NCBI GenBank assembly: GCA_016719815.1
Contig: JADJYK010000001.1
Location: 471,812 to 535,811, forward strand
Length of the DNA stretch: 64,000 nucleotides
Source of the DNA: Chitinophagaceae bacterium
GTDB lineage: Bacteria; Bacteroidota; Bacteroidia; Chitinophagales; Chitinophagaceae
Direction of reading: 5' to 3'
How positions within the stretch are numbered: the first letter of the stretch is position 1; the number at the start of each line of letters is the position of its first letter. The notes beneath the pieces were generated by a model. The model was not told the origin of the DNA. It worked only from the letters and a program-made list of their open reading frames with translations, and made no database searches. Of this stretch, positions 17,129 to 26,968 are shown piece after piece. The translations under genes were made by a program, and so were the position numbers.

Positions 17129-18548
17129 TTATAATAAAGTTGTGGGACAAACATATTCGGTCAGGTTAAACTTGCCAGATTCTTTGATGGCTTTAAACCC
17201 TGCTTTTACGTCATTCAGATTGCTGTAACCTCTTGCCCTGAGAATCGATACAAATATCATAGAACGATAACCCCCGGCACAGTGTACATAATATGTTTTG
17301 TTCTTGTCAATTTTAGCCATGCTGTCATTTATGAAATCAAGCGGGGCATTTTCGGCATCAATAATATGTTCGCTTTGGAATTCACTGTTTTTCCTCACAT
17401 CCAGGATATTAACTGGTTCTTTGCTCATTTTTTCTGCTAACTCTTCGGGGCTAACAGAAACGATCTGGTCGGCTTCTTTTCCTGCTTCTTTCCATGCATT
17501 AAATCCGCCTTTAAGGAAACCGATTGTGAAATCGTAACCCACACGGGCCAGTCTAGTAATTACCTCTTCCTCCAGTCCTTCTTCAGTTACGAGGAGAATC
17601 TCCTGTTTTATATCGGGTATTAAGGCCCCAACCCAAGGAGCAAATTGTCCTTTTATACCAATATTGATTGAGTTAGGAATAAATCCCTGGGCAAAAAATT
17701 GTGCATCTCTTGTATCAAGTATAACAGCTCCCGTTTCATTGGCGGCTGCTTCAAATGCATCAGGGCTCAACGCATGTTGTCCTCTTTGCAGAACTTTGTC
17801 AATACTGTCGTATCCCTGTATATTCATCATTACGTTTAATGGAAAGTAGGAGGGTGGTGCAACCAGCCCGGTGGTAACCTCTTTTATAAACTCTTCTCTG
17901 GTCATGTCTGCACGGAGTGCATAATTTGTTTTTTTCTGATTACCAAGCGTATCTGTTGTTTCCTTGCTCATATTCTTTCCGCAGGCACTGCCGGCTCCAT
18001 GCGCAGGATAAACAATAATATCGTCCGACAGGGGCATTATTTTGGTATGAAGCGAATCAAATAAATAGCCAGCCAGCATATCCTGTGTTAGGTCTGCTTT
18101 TACTTTTTGTGCAAGATCGGGCCGGCCAACATCACCAATAAATAAAGTGTCGCCTGAGAACAGGCCAATTTCTTTACCTTTTTCATCTTTTAAAAGATAG
18201 CAGGTACTTTCCATTGTGTGTCCTGGTGTGTGAATTACTTTAATTGTCGCTTTCCCAATTTTAAATTCCTGTCCGTCTTCGGCAACCAGTGCTTCAAATG
18301 CCGGAGACGCATTTGGCCCATAAATAATAGGGGCACCGGTTTTGTGACTTAGATCTATATGACCGCTTACAAAATCTGCATGAAAATGAGTTTCAAAAAC
18401 GTATTTGATTTTTACATTGTTACGTTCAGCTTTTTTGAATGTAAGGCAGCACTTCACGCAGCGGATCAATAACAGCTGCTTCTCCATCGCTTTCGATGTA
18501 ATAGGCGCCTTGTGCTAAACATCCTGTGTAAATCTGATCTACTTTCAT
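17129..18548 (-). CDS. Metallo-beta-lactamase/rhodanese fusion, second copy (frameshifted)
   Basis: Paralogue of the gene at 7301, about 472 residues. Start at the ATG 18548, giving MKVDQIYTGCLAQGAYYIES; a one-base loss in the run near 18435 moves the rest, KIKYVFETHFHADFVSGH, to another frame. Motifs match the first copy: HTPGHTMES, GDTLFIGDVGRPD, YPAHGAGSACGK, a first rhodanese domain without catalytic cysteine (ILLVTEEGLEE) and a second with HCAGGYRS. Predicted persulfide dioxygenase or sulfurtransferase. It heads an operon with two rhodaneses and has a perfect Crp/Fnr box. Confidence 0.9.
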
Positions 18549-18567
18549 TAGTCGCTGTTTGAAGTGG

Positions 18568-18611
18568 CAAAATTCAAGTTAAGTAAAATAGTATACAGTG
18601 ACATCAATCAC
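18568..18611 (-). promoter_or_regulatory. Crp/Fnr box and promoter of the MBL-rhodanese operon
   Basis: Perfect box GTGACATCAATCAC at 18598-18611 and minus-strand -7 element GAATTTTG at 18575-18568, centre-to-G 36.5 bp. The leader to the ATG at 18548 would be about 15 bases. Confidence 0.8.
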
Positions 18612-18624
18612 AGTATTGCAGCAG

Positions 18625-19428
18625 CTATGCTGTAAAGAATAATTCTTTGATAATTATATAAACTCCCATCACAAGTACAAACCATCCAAAACTTTTCTTT
18701 AATGTAACTGGTTTAATTCTTTCGGACAGCTTTCCGCCGATAAAAATACCAGCAACGGCCAGAACTGTGAAAGAGAGAAGCAACTGCCAGTTGAAAGTAA
18801 ACTGTTTAAGGCTGAATAGAAATCCAAATAATGAATTGATTGCAATTATCAGCAGTGATGTGCCTACTGCCTTTTTCATATCAAGGCCTAGAAATATAAC
18901 TAATGTAGGGATAATCAGGAACCCCCCCCCGGCACCAAGTAACCCGGTTATTACGCCAATAGTCAGCCCGAAAAACATAAGCGGAAATATGCGTTCATGT
19001 CCTGGACGGGGTAACCGGTCGTTTCTTTCATCTTCTTTGTTTGCAATCATTGAATAGGATGCAAGCAGCATCAATACTGCAAAAACCACCATTAGCAGCA
19101 TACTTTTTGAGACAGAAAAGCTGCCAGATATATTTATTGTATCCGGAATTTCTGGTAATATATAATGCCGGGTTATAAATATTGAGAATACGGAAGGGAA
19201 TCCGAATTCAGTCACAGCTTTAAAATCAACCAAACTTTTTGAATGGGCCCTCAATCCGCCAACCAGGCTTGTTGTGCCAACAATAAATAAGGAACTGGTA
19301 GTGGCAATAAGTGGTTCTGCATGCATTAAATAGACAAGTACGGGTACTGTAAGTATTGACCCTCCGCTGCCTACAAGGCCCAGGGAAATACCAATAAGAA
19401 TGGCAGCTATGTAGCCAAAAACTTCCAT
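18625..19428 (-). CDS. TauE/SafE family sulfite exporter-like permease
   Basis: 267-residue inner-membrane protein with about eight hydrophobic helices and the family duplication: IGISLGLVGSGGSILTVPVL in the first half and TIGVITGLLGAGGGFLIIPT in the second. TauE/SafE proteins are proposed exporters of sulfite or organosulfonates. It has its own Crp/Fnr-boxed promoter and lies between the regulator gene and the MBL-rhodanese operon. Export of sulfite made by the persulfide dioxygenases is the natural inference. Confidence 0.92.
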   Translation of the reverse strand: MEVFGYIAAILIGISLGLVGSGGSILTVPVLVYLMHAEPLIATTSSLFIVGTTSLVGGLRAHSKSLVDFKAVTEFGFPSVFSIFITRHYILPEIPDTINISGSFSVSKSMLLMVVFAVLMLLASYSMIANKEDERNDRLPRPGHERIFPLMFFGLTIGVITGLLGAGGGFLIIPTLVIFLGLDMKKAVGTSLLIIAINSLFGFLFSLKQFTFNWQLLLSFTVLAVAGIFIGGKLSERIKPVTLKKSFGWFVLVMGVYIIIKELFFTA

Positions 19429-19439
19429 GTAAATTTTTA

Positions 19440-19483
19440 CAAGATTAGCGGAAACCTGACTCAGCCTTCGTGACAGTAATCAC
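19440..19483 (-). promoter_or_regulatory. Crp/Fnr box and promoter of the tauE-like gene
   Basis: Perfect box GTGACAGTAATCAC at 19470-19483 and minus-strand -7 element TAATCTTG at 19447-19440 (one mismatch), centre-to-G 36.5 bp. Confidence 0.78.
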
Positions 19484-19497
19484 AGCTATCCTGATGG

Positions 19498-20115
19498 CTA
19501 AAAGAGTTCAATCATGTTTCTGTGCAGTTTCAACAGGTTACGTTGTTCCATTTTTTTGAGTAATCGTGAAATTACTTCCCTGGAACTGTTAAGATCATCT
19601 GCAATTTGCTGGTGTGATATTTCCAGCTTCTTTTTCCCCGTTTTTTCCGAATATCGTTTAAGAAAAAATTCTAGCCGCTCATCCATATTTCTGAAGGCAA
19701 TATTGTCTACAACGGATAATAATTCATCAAATCTTGCCCTGTATGTTTGAATTACAAATTGATACCATGTTTTATACTGGTTCATCATATCATCCATCAA
19801 ATGCACTGGTATCATCAGCACTTCTGTGTCCTCCTCGGCTACCGCCATTAACTCGCTTGTATGCGATTGAATAGCGCAGATCATTGAAACAGCGCATGCC
19901 TGACCCGGTTCCAGGTAATAAATTAAAAACTCGCCGCCATCCTGGTTTTCCCGGTAAATTTTTATACGGCCTTCTAAAACCAGAACTGTAGATTTAATAT
20001 ACTGTCCGGTTCTCATTATTATATCGCCAGCGGCGAAACTCCTTTGTACTGCCTCTTTTTCAATTAATTCAATAAGTGGTGGTTCAAATTGCGGGAATAT
20101 ATTTTTCCAGTTCAT
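19498..20115 (-). CDS. Crp/Fnr family transcriptional regulator
   Basis: 205-residue regulator with an N-terminal cyclic-nucleotide-binding-like beta roll (VLVLEGRIKIYRENQDGGEF) and a C-terminal winged helix ISHQQIADDLNSSREVISRL. It lacks the N-terminal cysteine cluster of oxygen-sensing Fnr. Its only two cysteines, Cys74 and Cys80 in GQACAVSMICA, lie in the sensory domain and could respond to thiol state; that is inference. It lies directly upstream of the tauE-like gene, and seven nearby promoters have a matching GTGA-N6-TCAC box, so it is the best candidate activator. No such box was seen at its own promoter. Confidence 0.93.
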   Translation of the reverse strand: MNWKNIFPQFEPPLIELIEKEAVQRSFAAGDIIMRTGQYIKSTVLVLEGRIKIYRENQDGGEFLIYYLEPGQACAVSMICAIQSHTSELMAVAEEDTEVLMIPVHLMDDMMNQYKTWYQFVIQTYRARFDELLSVVDNIAFRNMDERLEFFLKRYSEKTGKKKLEISHQQIADDLNSSREVISRLLKKMEQRNLLKLHRNMIELF

Positions 20116-20168
20116 ATAGTAAAGTTAAGCGTATGTATTATACAAAAAAGAAGAGCGGGTTGTTAATG

Positions 20169-21449
20169 TTATTCGAGAATCTTTTCCATTTTTATGCTTC
20201 TGCTGCCTTTTACCAGTATATGCGTATCCGAAAAGTGCTTTTTAACAAACCATTCTTTTGCTTCTTCCGAGTTCATTAATGAAATATACGGATGTCTGCA
20301 TTTCAGAAAATCACCGCCTACAAGCACAACAGATTTCCATTTAAATTTATCAATTAGTGAAACAATTGCTTCATGTTCTGACAGACTTTCTTTGCCCAGC
20401 TCAGCCATACCGCCAAGCATGAGCACTTTATTGTCAGCAGACAGCCTGGCAAAATTTTCTATAGCCAGTTTCATGCTGCTCGGGTTTGCATTATATGCAT
20501 CAAGGATAATAGTATTGCTTTCTTTCTTTATTAGCTGCGACCGGCTATTAGAAGGAGTGTAGTTTTCAATGGATACTTTAATTTTTGTATCGGGCACATT
20601 GAAATATTTGCCAATGGCCACGGCAAGTAAAACGTTTGGCAGATTATAATCGCCAACCAGCTTTGTTTTAATGATTCCGGTTTCGCCTCCTTTTGTAATA
20701 TTTACTTCGAGGAATGGTTCACTTTTTATTGTGTACCCTTCTGTTTCGGCATTCCGGCTACCATAAGTTACAATTTTAGGAATGCCCCTGCTCATTTCCT
20801 GCAGATATTCATAATCCCACATTACAAAAGCTGTTCCGTTCGTTTTTCTCAGATAATCATATAATTCTCCCTTACCTTTTCTTACTCCTTCTTCGCCGCC
20901 AAAACCCTCCAGGTGTGCTTTGCCGCAGTTGGTAATTATACCGTGTGTGGGCTGTGCATACTCACAATAACCGGCAATTTCCTTTTGATGATTAGCCCCC
21001 ATTTCTAGTACTGCAACTTCAGCGTCAGGTTTAATTTTCAGGATTGTTAACGGAATACCAATATGATTATTCAGATTTCCTTCAGTAGTATAGGTTTTGT
21101 AAGATGAACTGAGAACGGTATGCACAAGTTCTTTTGTTGTGGTTTTGCCGTTACTGCCAGTAATTGCTATAAAGGAGATTGAGGTAAACTGCTTTCTATG
21201 GTGCTTTGCTAATTGCTGCAGAGCAGACAGCACATCATCAACAAGTATTGTTTTGTCTCCCAAAAAAAATTCATTTTCATCGATAACAGCATAAGCGGCT
21301 CCTGCTTCAATTGCCTTGGCGGCAAATGCATTTCCATTGAAAGTTTCACCTTTCAGGGCAAAAAATATGTCCCCTTGCTTTAGTTTTCGGGTATCGGTCT
21401 GAATGGATGGAAATTGCTGATATATTTTATACAGTTGTTCGATTAGCAT
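20169..21449 (-). CDS. murF: UDP-N-acetylmuramoyl-tripeptide--D-alanyl-D-alanine ligase
   Basis: 426-residue Mur ligase that adds D-Ala-D-Ala to UDP-MurNAc-tripeptide, the last cytosolic step of peptidoglycan precursor synthesis. Visible motifs are QTDTRKLKQGDIFFALKG in the N-terminal domain, the P-loop AITGSNGKTTTKEL, VLEMGANHQKEIA, and DAYNANPSSMKLAI with LMLGGMAELG in the C-terminal part. Length is normal. It lies downstream of gldJ with a terminator between, an arrangement also known in Flavobacterium, where murF borders gldJ and porU. Confidence 0.96.
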   Translation of the reverse strand: MLIEQLYKIYQQFPSIQTDTRKLKQGDIFFALKGETFNGNAFAAKAIEAGAAYAVIDENEFFLGDKTILVDDVLSALQQLAKHHRKQFTSISFIAITGSNGKTTTKELVHTVLSSSYKTYTTEGNLNNHIGIPLTILKIKPDAEVAVLEMGANHQKEIAGYCEYAQPTHGIITNCGKAHLEGFGGEEGVRKGKGELYDYLRKTNGTAFVMWDYEYLQEMSRGIPKIVTYGSRNAETEGYTIKSEPFLEVNITKGGETGIIKTKLVGDYNLPNVLLAVAIGKYFNVPDTKIKVSIENYTPSNSRSQLIKKESNTIILDAYNANPSSMKLAIENFARLSADNKVLMLGGMAELGKESLSEHEAIVSLIDKFKWKSVVLVGGDFLKCRHPYISLMNSEEAKEWFVKKHFSDTHILVKGSRSIKMEKILE

Positions 21450-21453
21450 GCTG

Positions 21454-21461
21454 CAAAAATA
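21454..21461 (-). promoter_or_regulatory. -7 promoter element of murF
   Basis: TATTTTTG on the minus strand with its last G four bases before the ATG at 21449. A start five bases after the G would coincide with the A of the ATG, a leaderless transcript. Confidence 0.5.
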
Positions 21462-21490
21462 AACGGATTAGTTTCATGAGTTAACGTAAA

Positions 21491-21522
21491 TAATAAACCC
21501 TCCGGGTTTGGAGGGTTTATTA
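21491..21522 (-). terminator. Terminator between gldJ and murF
   Basis: TAATAAACCCTCC and GGAGGGTTTATTA form a perfect 13-base stem around GGGTTT, 19 bases beyond the gldJ stop. Confidence 0.8.
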
Positions 21523-21540
21523 ATCATTAGCTTTTTATTA

Positions 21541-23091
21541 TTATCTTTTTGGTCTTCTTGTTTTAAAGTGCTGTCCTGTTTTGCGGCCGTTACCTTCAGG
21601 GCTTCCCATACGGTTCATAGCACAACGAAAACCGAGAGTACTCAGCGCCTGATCTTCTTCAAGGAAACGGCGTGAGCCAGGAGTTAACCAATAGGCCCTG
21701 TCGTTCCAGCTGCCACCTTTGTATACCTTTGATTTCTCAGGATCCAAAAGAGTGGTTTGCCCGTAACCGTAAGATGATTGAGAAAGTGAGTCGCCATCTA
21801 GGAAATCTATTACATTACCTCTTTGGTAGTTTCTGCGGTTCTTGCTTTCTTCTTCAGTTACATCTGCCATTTTTACACGGCCAGTGCTGTCCTTTTCATA
21901 CCGCTGAGAAGGATCCATAGTGGTAGAATCGGCAACATACAATTTTTGATATTTATTTCCACGGAACGGGGCAGGCATATCATCAAAGTCCAGTGTTGAC
22001 AGCGGACGATAAGCATCCTCTACCCACTCACTTACGTTACCAGCCATATTATACAATCCAAATCCGTTAGGAAAGAATGATTTTACTTCCGAGGTGTAGA
22101 AGGCACGGTCGTTCAGGCCACCGGCTACACCGGCATTATCGCCAGATCCTCTTTTAAAGTTAGCGAGGAAGGTACCCTGCCAGCTTCCATGACGTGTGTC
22201 ACGAAGCCCGTTTACGTTTTGTGCCCAGGGATACATTTGTTTATTCTGTGCTAATTCTTCACCTCGCTTACCTTCTTTTACTGATGGCCGGGGGTTTTGG
22301 TAAATCAGTCCGTACGCTGCATATTCCCATTCTGCCTCAAATGGCAGACGGTAATCAGGCAGCAATACACCTGATTCCATTGATGCAACAGTTTGCTTGG
22401 GCTGACCTTTTGGAGTTTTCATTTTGCCGGGAGGTGCAGTGTATAAACCAAGCAGATAAGACTTAGTGGTAAAGTTGTTATCACCTTGTTGTGCGCCGGG
22501 TTTCAGGTTGTTTTTGTTCACATAACCTTTATCCATGAGCAATTTTTCATTTACTCTGTCAGTTCTCCAAAAACAGAAATCTTTTGCCTGCTGCCAGGTT
22601 ACGCCTACAACCGGATAATCGTTAAAGCCGGGATGACGGAAATAATATTCTACCATCGGCTCATTATAGCTCAGTTCACTTCTCCAGGAAAGTGTATCTG
22701 GTAATGCTTTTTCCAGAATTTTTGAATTGGCCGGATCTGATGGATCAAAAACTCTTGTCAGCCAATGGAGGTATTCCCTGTAATGCAGGTTAGACACTTC
22801 AGTGCGGTCAATATAAAAAGAGGGAACAGAAACACGGCGGGGAATATTATTCCAGTCGCTCATTACATCTTCCTCTGTCTGTCCCATAGTAAAGGTGCCC
22901 CCCTGAACAAACACCAAACCGGGGCCGAGGCCTTGTTCTTTAGACTTGGCTACCTGGAAACCACCCATGTTTTTATCATTGTAGTTCCAGCCAGTAGCAT
23001 CTGATTTGCTGGTTTTTTTCTTAAACAGGCCTCCGTTTTTACAGGACGCCAAAAGCACCAGGCAGGATACCAGGATTGTTAAGTTTCTCAT
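21541..23091 (-). CDS. gldJ: Gliding motility/T9SS lipoprotein GldJ
   Basis: 516-residue outer-membrane-associated lipoprotein of the type IX secretion and gliding machinery. The signal peptide ends in the lipobox LVLLASC. The body is a formylglycine-generating-enzyme-like (sulfatase-modifying) domain, with FVQGGTFTMG, VPSFYIDRTEVSN, YPVVGVTWQQAKDFC, RLPFEAEWEYAA, GLYNMAGNVSEWVED and KGGSWNDRAYWL. GldJ proteins use this fold structurally, not as an enzyme. Position next to porU and murF and the size support GldJ over the related GldK. The basic C-terminus (GQHFKTRRPKR) is like the tail that GldJ needs for gliding. Confidence 0.93.
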   Translation of the reverse strand: MRNLTILVSCLVLLASCKNGGLFKKKTSKSDATGWNYNDKNMGGFQVAKSKEQGLGPGLVFVQGGTFTMGQTEEDVMSDWNNIPRRVSVPSFYIDRTEVSNLHYREYLHWLTRVFDPSDPANSKILEKALPDTLSWRSELSYNEPMVEYYFRHPGFNDYPVVGVTWQQAKDFCFWRTDRVNEKLLMDKGYVNKNNLKPGAQQGDNNFTTKSYLLGLYTAPPGKMKTPKGQPKQTVASMESGVLLPDYRLPFEAEWEYAAYGLIYQNPRPSVKEGKRGEELAQNKQMYPWAQNVNGLRDTRHGSWQGTFLANFKRGSGDNAGVAGGLNDRAFYTSEVKSFFPNGFGLYNMAGNVSEWVEDAYRPLSTLDFDDMPAPFRGNKYQKLYVADSTTMDPSQRYEKDSTGRVKMADVTEEESKNRRNYQRGNVIDFLDGDSLSQSSYGYGQTTLLDPEKSKVYKGGSWNDRAYWLTPGSRRFLEEDQALSTLGFRCAMNRMGSPEGNGRKTGQHFKTRRPKR

Positions 23092-23261
23092 TGTTTTTGC
23101 ATAAACCTATGAATTGGAATATTTTTAACGCCGGCGGAGCTAAAATATTGCATTGAAAATATCAATTTCCGCCAGAATTGCGAATATATGTACTTTAGAA
23201 AGAAAGGGTAACGCAGTTTTACTTTTTTTTGAGGGTATTTTCCCAAAAGGTTTTGTTTGAA

Positions 23262-26200
23262 ATGTATAGGAACTGGCTTTACATATTTCTTGTTTTATTA
23301 CAGCTTTTTGGTGTTACTGATCCGGCAGCAGCACAACGGGCATATGCTGCCAATTCTGTTTTAAGCACAGGAGACTGGTATAAACTAAGTACATCCCGTG
23401 AAGGGGTCTATAAAATCGATGCACAGTTTCTTAATAGTTTAGGAATCAATTCATCAGTCATTCTATCCAATTCCATCAGGCTATTTGGAAATGGTGGCCG
23501 GATGTTGAGCGAATCAAACGCTGGTCTCTGGCTGGACGATTTGTTTGAAAATCCTATACAGGTTTTTGATGGCGGTGATGGAATTTTCAATGGAACAGAC
23601 TACTTGCTTTTTTATGCTGGCGGGGCTAACAAATGGGAAAAAGACTCTGTTAATCAGTTATTTATACACAAAAAAAATATTTACACCGATAAGACCTATT
23701 ATTTTATTACGGTTGGAGGAACGGGAAAAAGAATTGCAACAGCCCCTTTAATTAGCAGCCCGGGAACTACGGTTACAGGGTTTTCTGAAAGGTATTTTCA
23801 TGAGCTGGATTCGATTAATTTTTTAGCTAGTGGAAAGGAATGGTATGGAGAAGAGTTCGCCAACGCTCCCGGAAAGTCACTGACAAAAGACTTTGTAATT
23901 AATGGGATAAATATGCAGGCAGGTACTCCCATAAAACTGAACAGTCGTTTAGTGTCCCGTTCGGTTGGCTACAGTAGTGGGTTTAATGTTAAAATAAATG
24001 GCCAGCCGGCTGGACAGTTTAGCATTGCTGCAACCGGAGCCGGAACCTACGATGTATTTGCTGTTGAAAATAGTTTTGTTGCATCAGGAGTGGCAACTAC
24101 TGCAGATATTACCATTAATTATTCTTATGTTCCGGGAGGTTTTAATGCCCAGGGCTGGCTCAATTATTTTGAACTGTTCTTCCGCAGAAATCTGTCACTT
24201 TCCGGAACAAACCAACTGGCTTTTCGTGACTGGCAAACCGCAGGATCAAATAATGTTGCCGAGTTTGTTATTAGTAATGCCACCGCAGGATCACAGGTGT
24301 GGGATATTACAGATCCTTTGACTCCGCAACAGATGCAAGGCTTATTTTCAGGAACAGAATTACGGGTTAAAAATAGCAGTAACGTTCTCAGAGAATATAT
24401 AGCCTTTAATAATACCGGGTTTTTTACTCCGTTTGCCGAAAGTAGAATCAGCAACCAAAATCTTCATAATATTTCTCCGGCAGATTTGATAATTGTAACA
24501 TATACGTCTTTATTGCCTCAGGCAGAGCGGCTGGGTGCATTACATCGCCAGCATGACGGTATGAAAGTAGTGGTGGTAACTACAGATCAGATATATAATG
24601 AGTTCAGCAGCGGCAGTCCCGACCCGGCAGCGATCCGGGATTTTGTAAAAATGTATTACGACAGGTACAGGAATTCTGCAAATTCTCCAGAGCATCTGTT
24701 ATTATTTGGGGATGCTTCTTATGATTATAAAAACAGACTGCAAAGCAACACTAACCTGGTGCCTGCATGGGAAAATGGGTTTTCACTTGATCCTTTGTCA
24801 ACATATGCTTCTGATGACTTTTTTGGATTTTTAGATGACAACGATGATATAAATTCTGGAACGGTAATCAACTTACTTGATATTGGTATTGGCCGGGTAC
24901 CCGCCAAAAATATAACAGAGGCAAAAAACTTTGTTGACAAAGTAGATGCTTACTTCAGTGCTGCAGGTTTGGCTCCATGGAGGCATACTATCACATTTGT
25001 GGCTGATGATGAGGATAACAATCTTCATTTGCAGGATGCAGAAAGTATTACAGCAACAGCAACATTGGTAAATCCTGAATTTAACCAGCAAAAAATATAT
25101 CTCGACGCATATAAACAGGAAACAGGTCCCGGGGGCAGTAACTATCCCAAAGTTATTGAAGCAAACAACAGCCAGTTATTTAACGGTACACTTATCTGGA
25201 ATTTCAATGGTCATGGTGGAGCTTTACGGCTCGCCGAAGAGACAATTTTAGATCAGCAAATTGTTAACGGATGGAACAATGCTTCAAGATTGCCACTATT
25301 TATAACTGCCACATGTGATTTTGCACCATATGATAATCCTGCAATACATTCATTGGGGGAAAATATATTGTTGCGGCCTCAAACAGGAGCTATTGCCTTG
25401 ATGACAACAACCCGTCTTGTTTTTGCTTTTGGTAACCGGATTATGAATGATAATTATATCCGGTTTGCACTGGAGCCATTGCCGGGAGGAAAGTACAGAA
25501 CACTTGTCAATGCTGTAAAAACGGCCAAAAATTTTACCTATCAAAATTCAGCTGATATAAGCAACAACAGGAAGTTTACATTGTTGGGAGACCCAGCACT
25601 TACCCTGGCTTTTCCTGCCATGAAAACCCGGATAACAACAGTAAATGGGAATCCCGTTTCGGTAGTTGATACGCTCAGTGCAGGCGAAAAAGTTACAATA
25701 GCAGGGGAAATTGTCGATAGTTCCGGTAATCTTGTTACGGGCTTTAATGGGAAGGTTTATCCTTTATTACTTGACAAGCCACAAACTGTTTTTACTTTGG
25801 CCAATGACCCCGGCAGCCAAGTCACAGGATTTCAAACGCAGAACCAGGTTTTGTTTAAAGGCCAGGCTTTTGTTAAGGAGGGAAAATTTACATTTACTTT
25901 TAGAATGCCAAAGGATGTAAGCCAGCAATATGGATTTGGGAAAATAAGCCTTTACGCCGAAGACGGATTAACAGATGCCAGTGGCATATTTACAGGATTT
26001 TTGACTGGGGGCACCTCAGCCAGTCAGCTAACTGATAAAGAAGGCCCCGGAATTAAACTTTTTCTCAATGATGAACTTTTTGTAAATGGAGGAATTACCA
26101 ATCAGCAACCAGTACTTATTGCAAAGTTTAACGACAGTTCTGGCATAAACACTGCAGGGGCTGGAATTGGTCATGATATTGTTGCAACATTGGACAATGA

Positions 26201-26692
26201 TAGCAGGCAATTCTTTATTCTGAATGATTTTTACCAGGGAGATATGAATGACTATCAGAGCGGGGTGCTCCGATTTGAGTTGCCTGTACTGCAACCCGGG
26301 ACTCACTCCCTAAAATTGAAAGCATGGGATATAATGAATAATTCCGGGGAGGCACAGATTGATTTTATGGTAACAACTGATGAGGAACTTCAGATCAGCC
26401 ATGTTTTAAACTATCCAAACCCCTTTACAAAAGGTACCAATTTTTGGTTCGAACATAATAAGCCGGGGCAGCCTTTGCGGGTACAGATTCAGGTAATAAC
26501 ATTGACGGGCAAAGTGGTTAAGTCTCTTTCGGAAGAAATAATTACAGACGGTAACCGGTCAGCTTCTGTTTTTGGGATGGCAAAGACAATTATGGCGACA
26601 AAATTGGCAGGGGAGTCTACATTTATGTAATAAAAGTAAGTACCAGGAAAGGGGAAACCCGAAAAGTTGTGGAAAAACTGGTGATACTATGA
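23262..26692 (+). CDS. porU: Type IX secretion sortase PorU (frameshifted near C-terminus)
   Basis: About 1,143-residue gingipain-like (C25) cysteine protease that cleaves C-terminal signals of T9SS cargo at the cell surface and attaches cargo to lipopolysaccharide. Start at MYRNWLYIFL (23262) with a signal peptide ending near AAAQ; the upstream TTG is rejected. The C25 catalytic pair is His651 in FNGHGG and Cys685 in TATCDFAPYDNP. The C-terminal part holds NYPNPFTKGT, a start typical of T9SS C-terminal domains. The frame breaks near 26570; a one-base shift gives WDGKDNYGDKIGRGVYIYVI and an ending at 26692. Divergent from gldJ and followed by porV. Confidence 0.94.
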
Positions 26693-26913
26693 CGTTAGCG
26701 GTGCAGCATAACCTGCACGGGTATGGTCTAGATATGCGAAGTCTGAATGTGACAGGGGCAAGGGATAAAAAAAGAAATCAAAATAATTTTTCACAATAAA
26801 AGTTGAAAAAAAGCGTTTTTTCCTCAAATTTGCAATGTTGGCTTTGAATCAATAGCAAAAAAAGAGAAATTCCAGATATCCGATTTTTTAGTTTAGGATA
26901 AAAAACTGTAATT

Positions 26914-26921
26914 TAGTTTTG
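26914..26921 (+). promoter_or_regulatory. Probable -7 promoter element of porV
   Basis: TAGTTTTG fits TAnnTTTG, 47 bases before the porV ATG, in the 276-base AT-rich gap after porU. A TTTA at 26892 may be the -33 element. Confidence 0.45.
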
Positions 26922-26968
26922 TATTTGTTCAAAAGCCATATATTTACACCATTATTAAAAACTTTCTA

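Noticed and set aside
21541..23091. Formylglycine-generating sulfatase-modifying enzyme
   Set aside because: The domain is present, but the lipoprotein signal, length and location between murF and porU fit GldJ, which uses the fold structurally.
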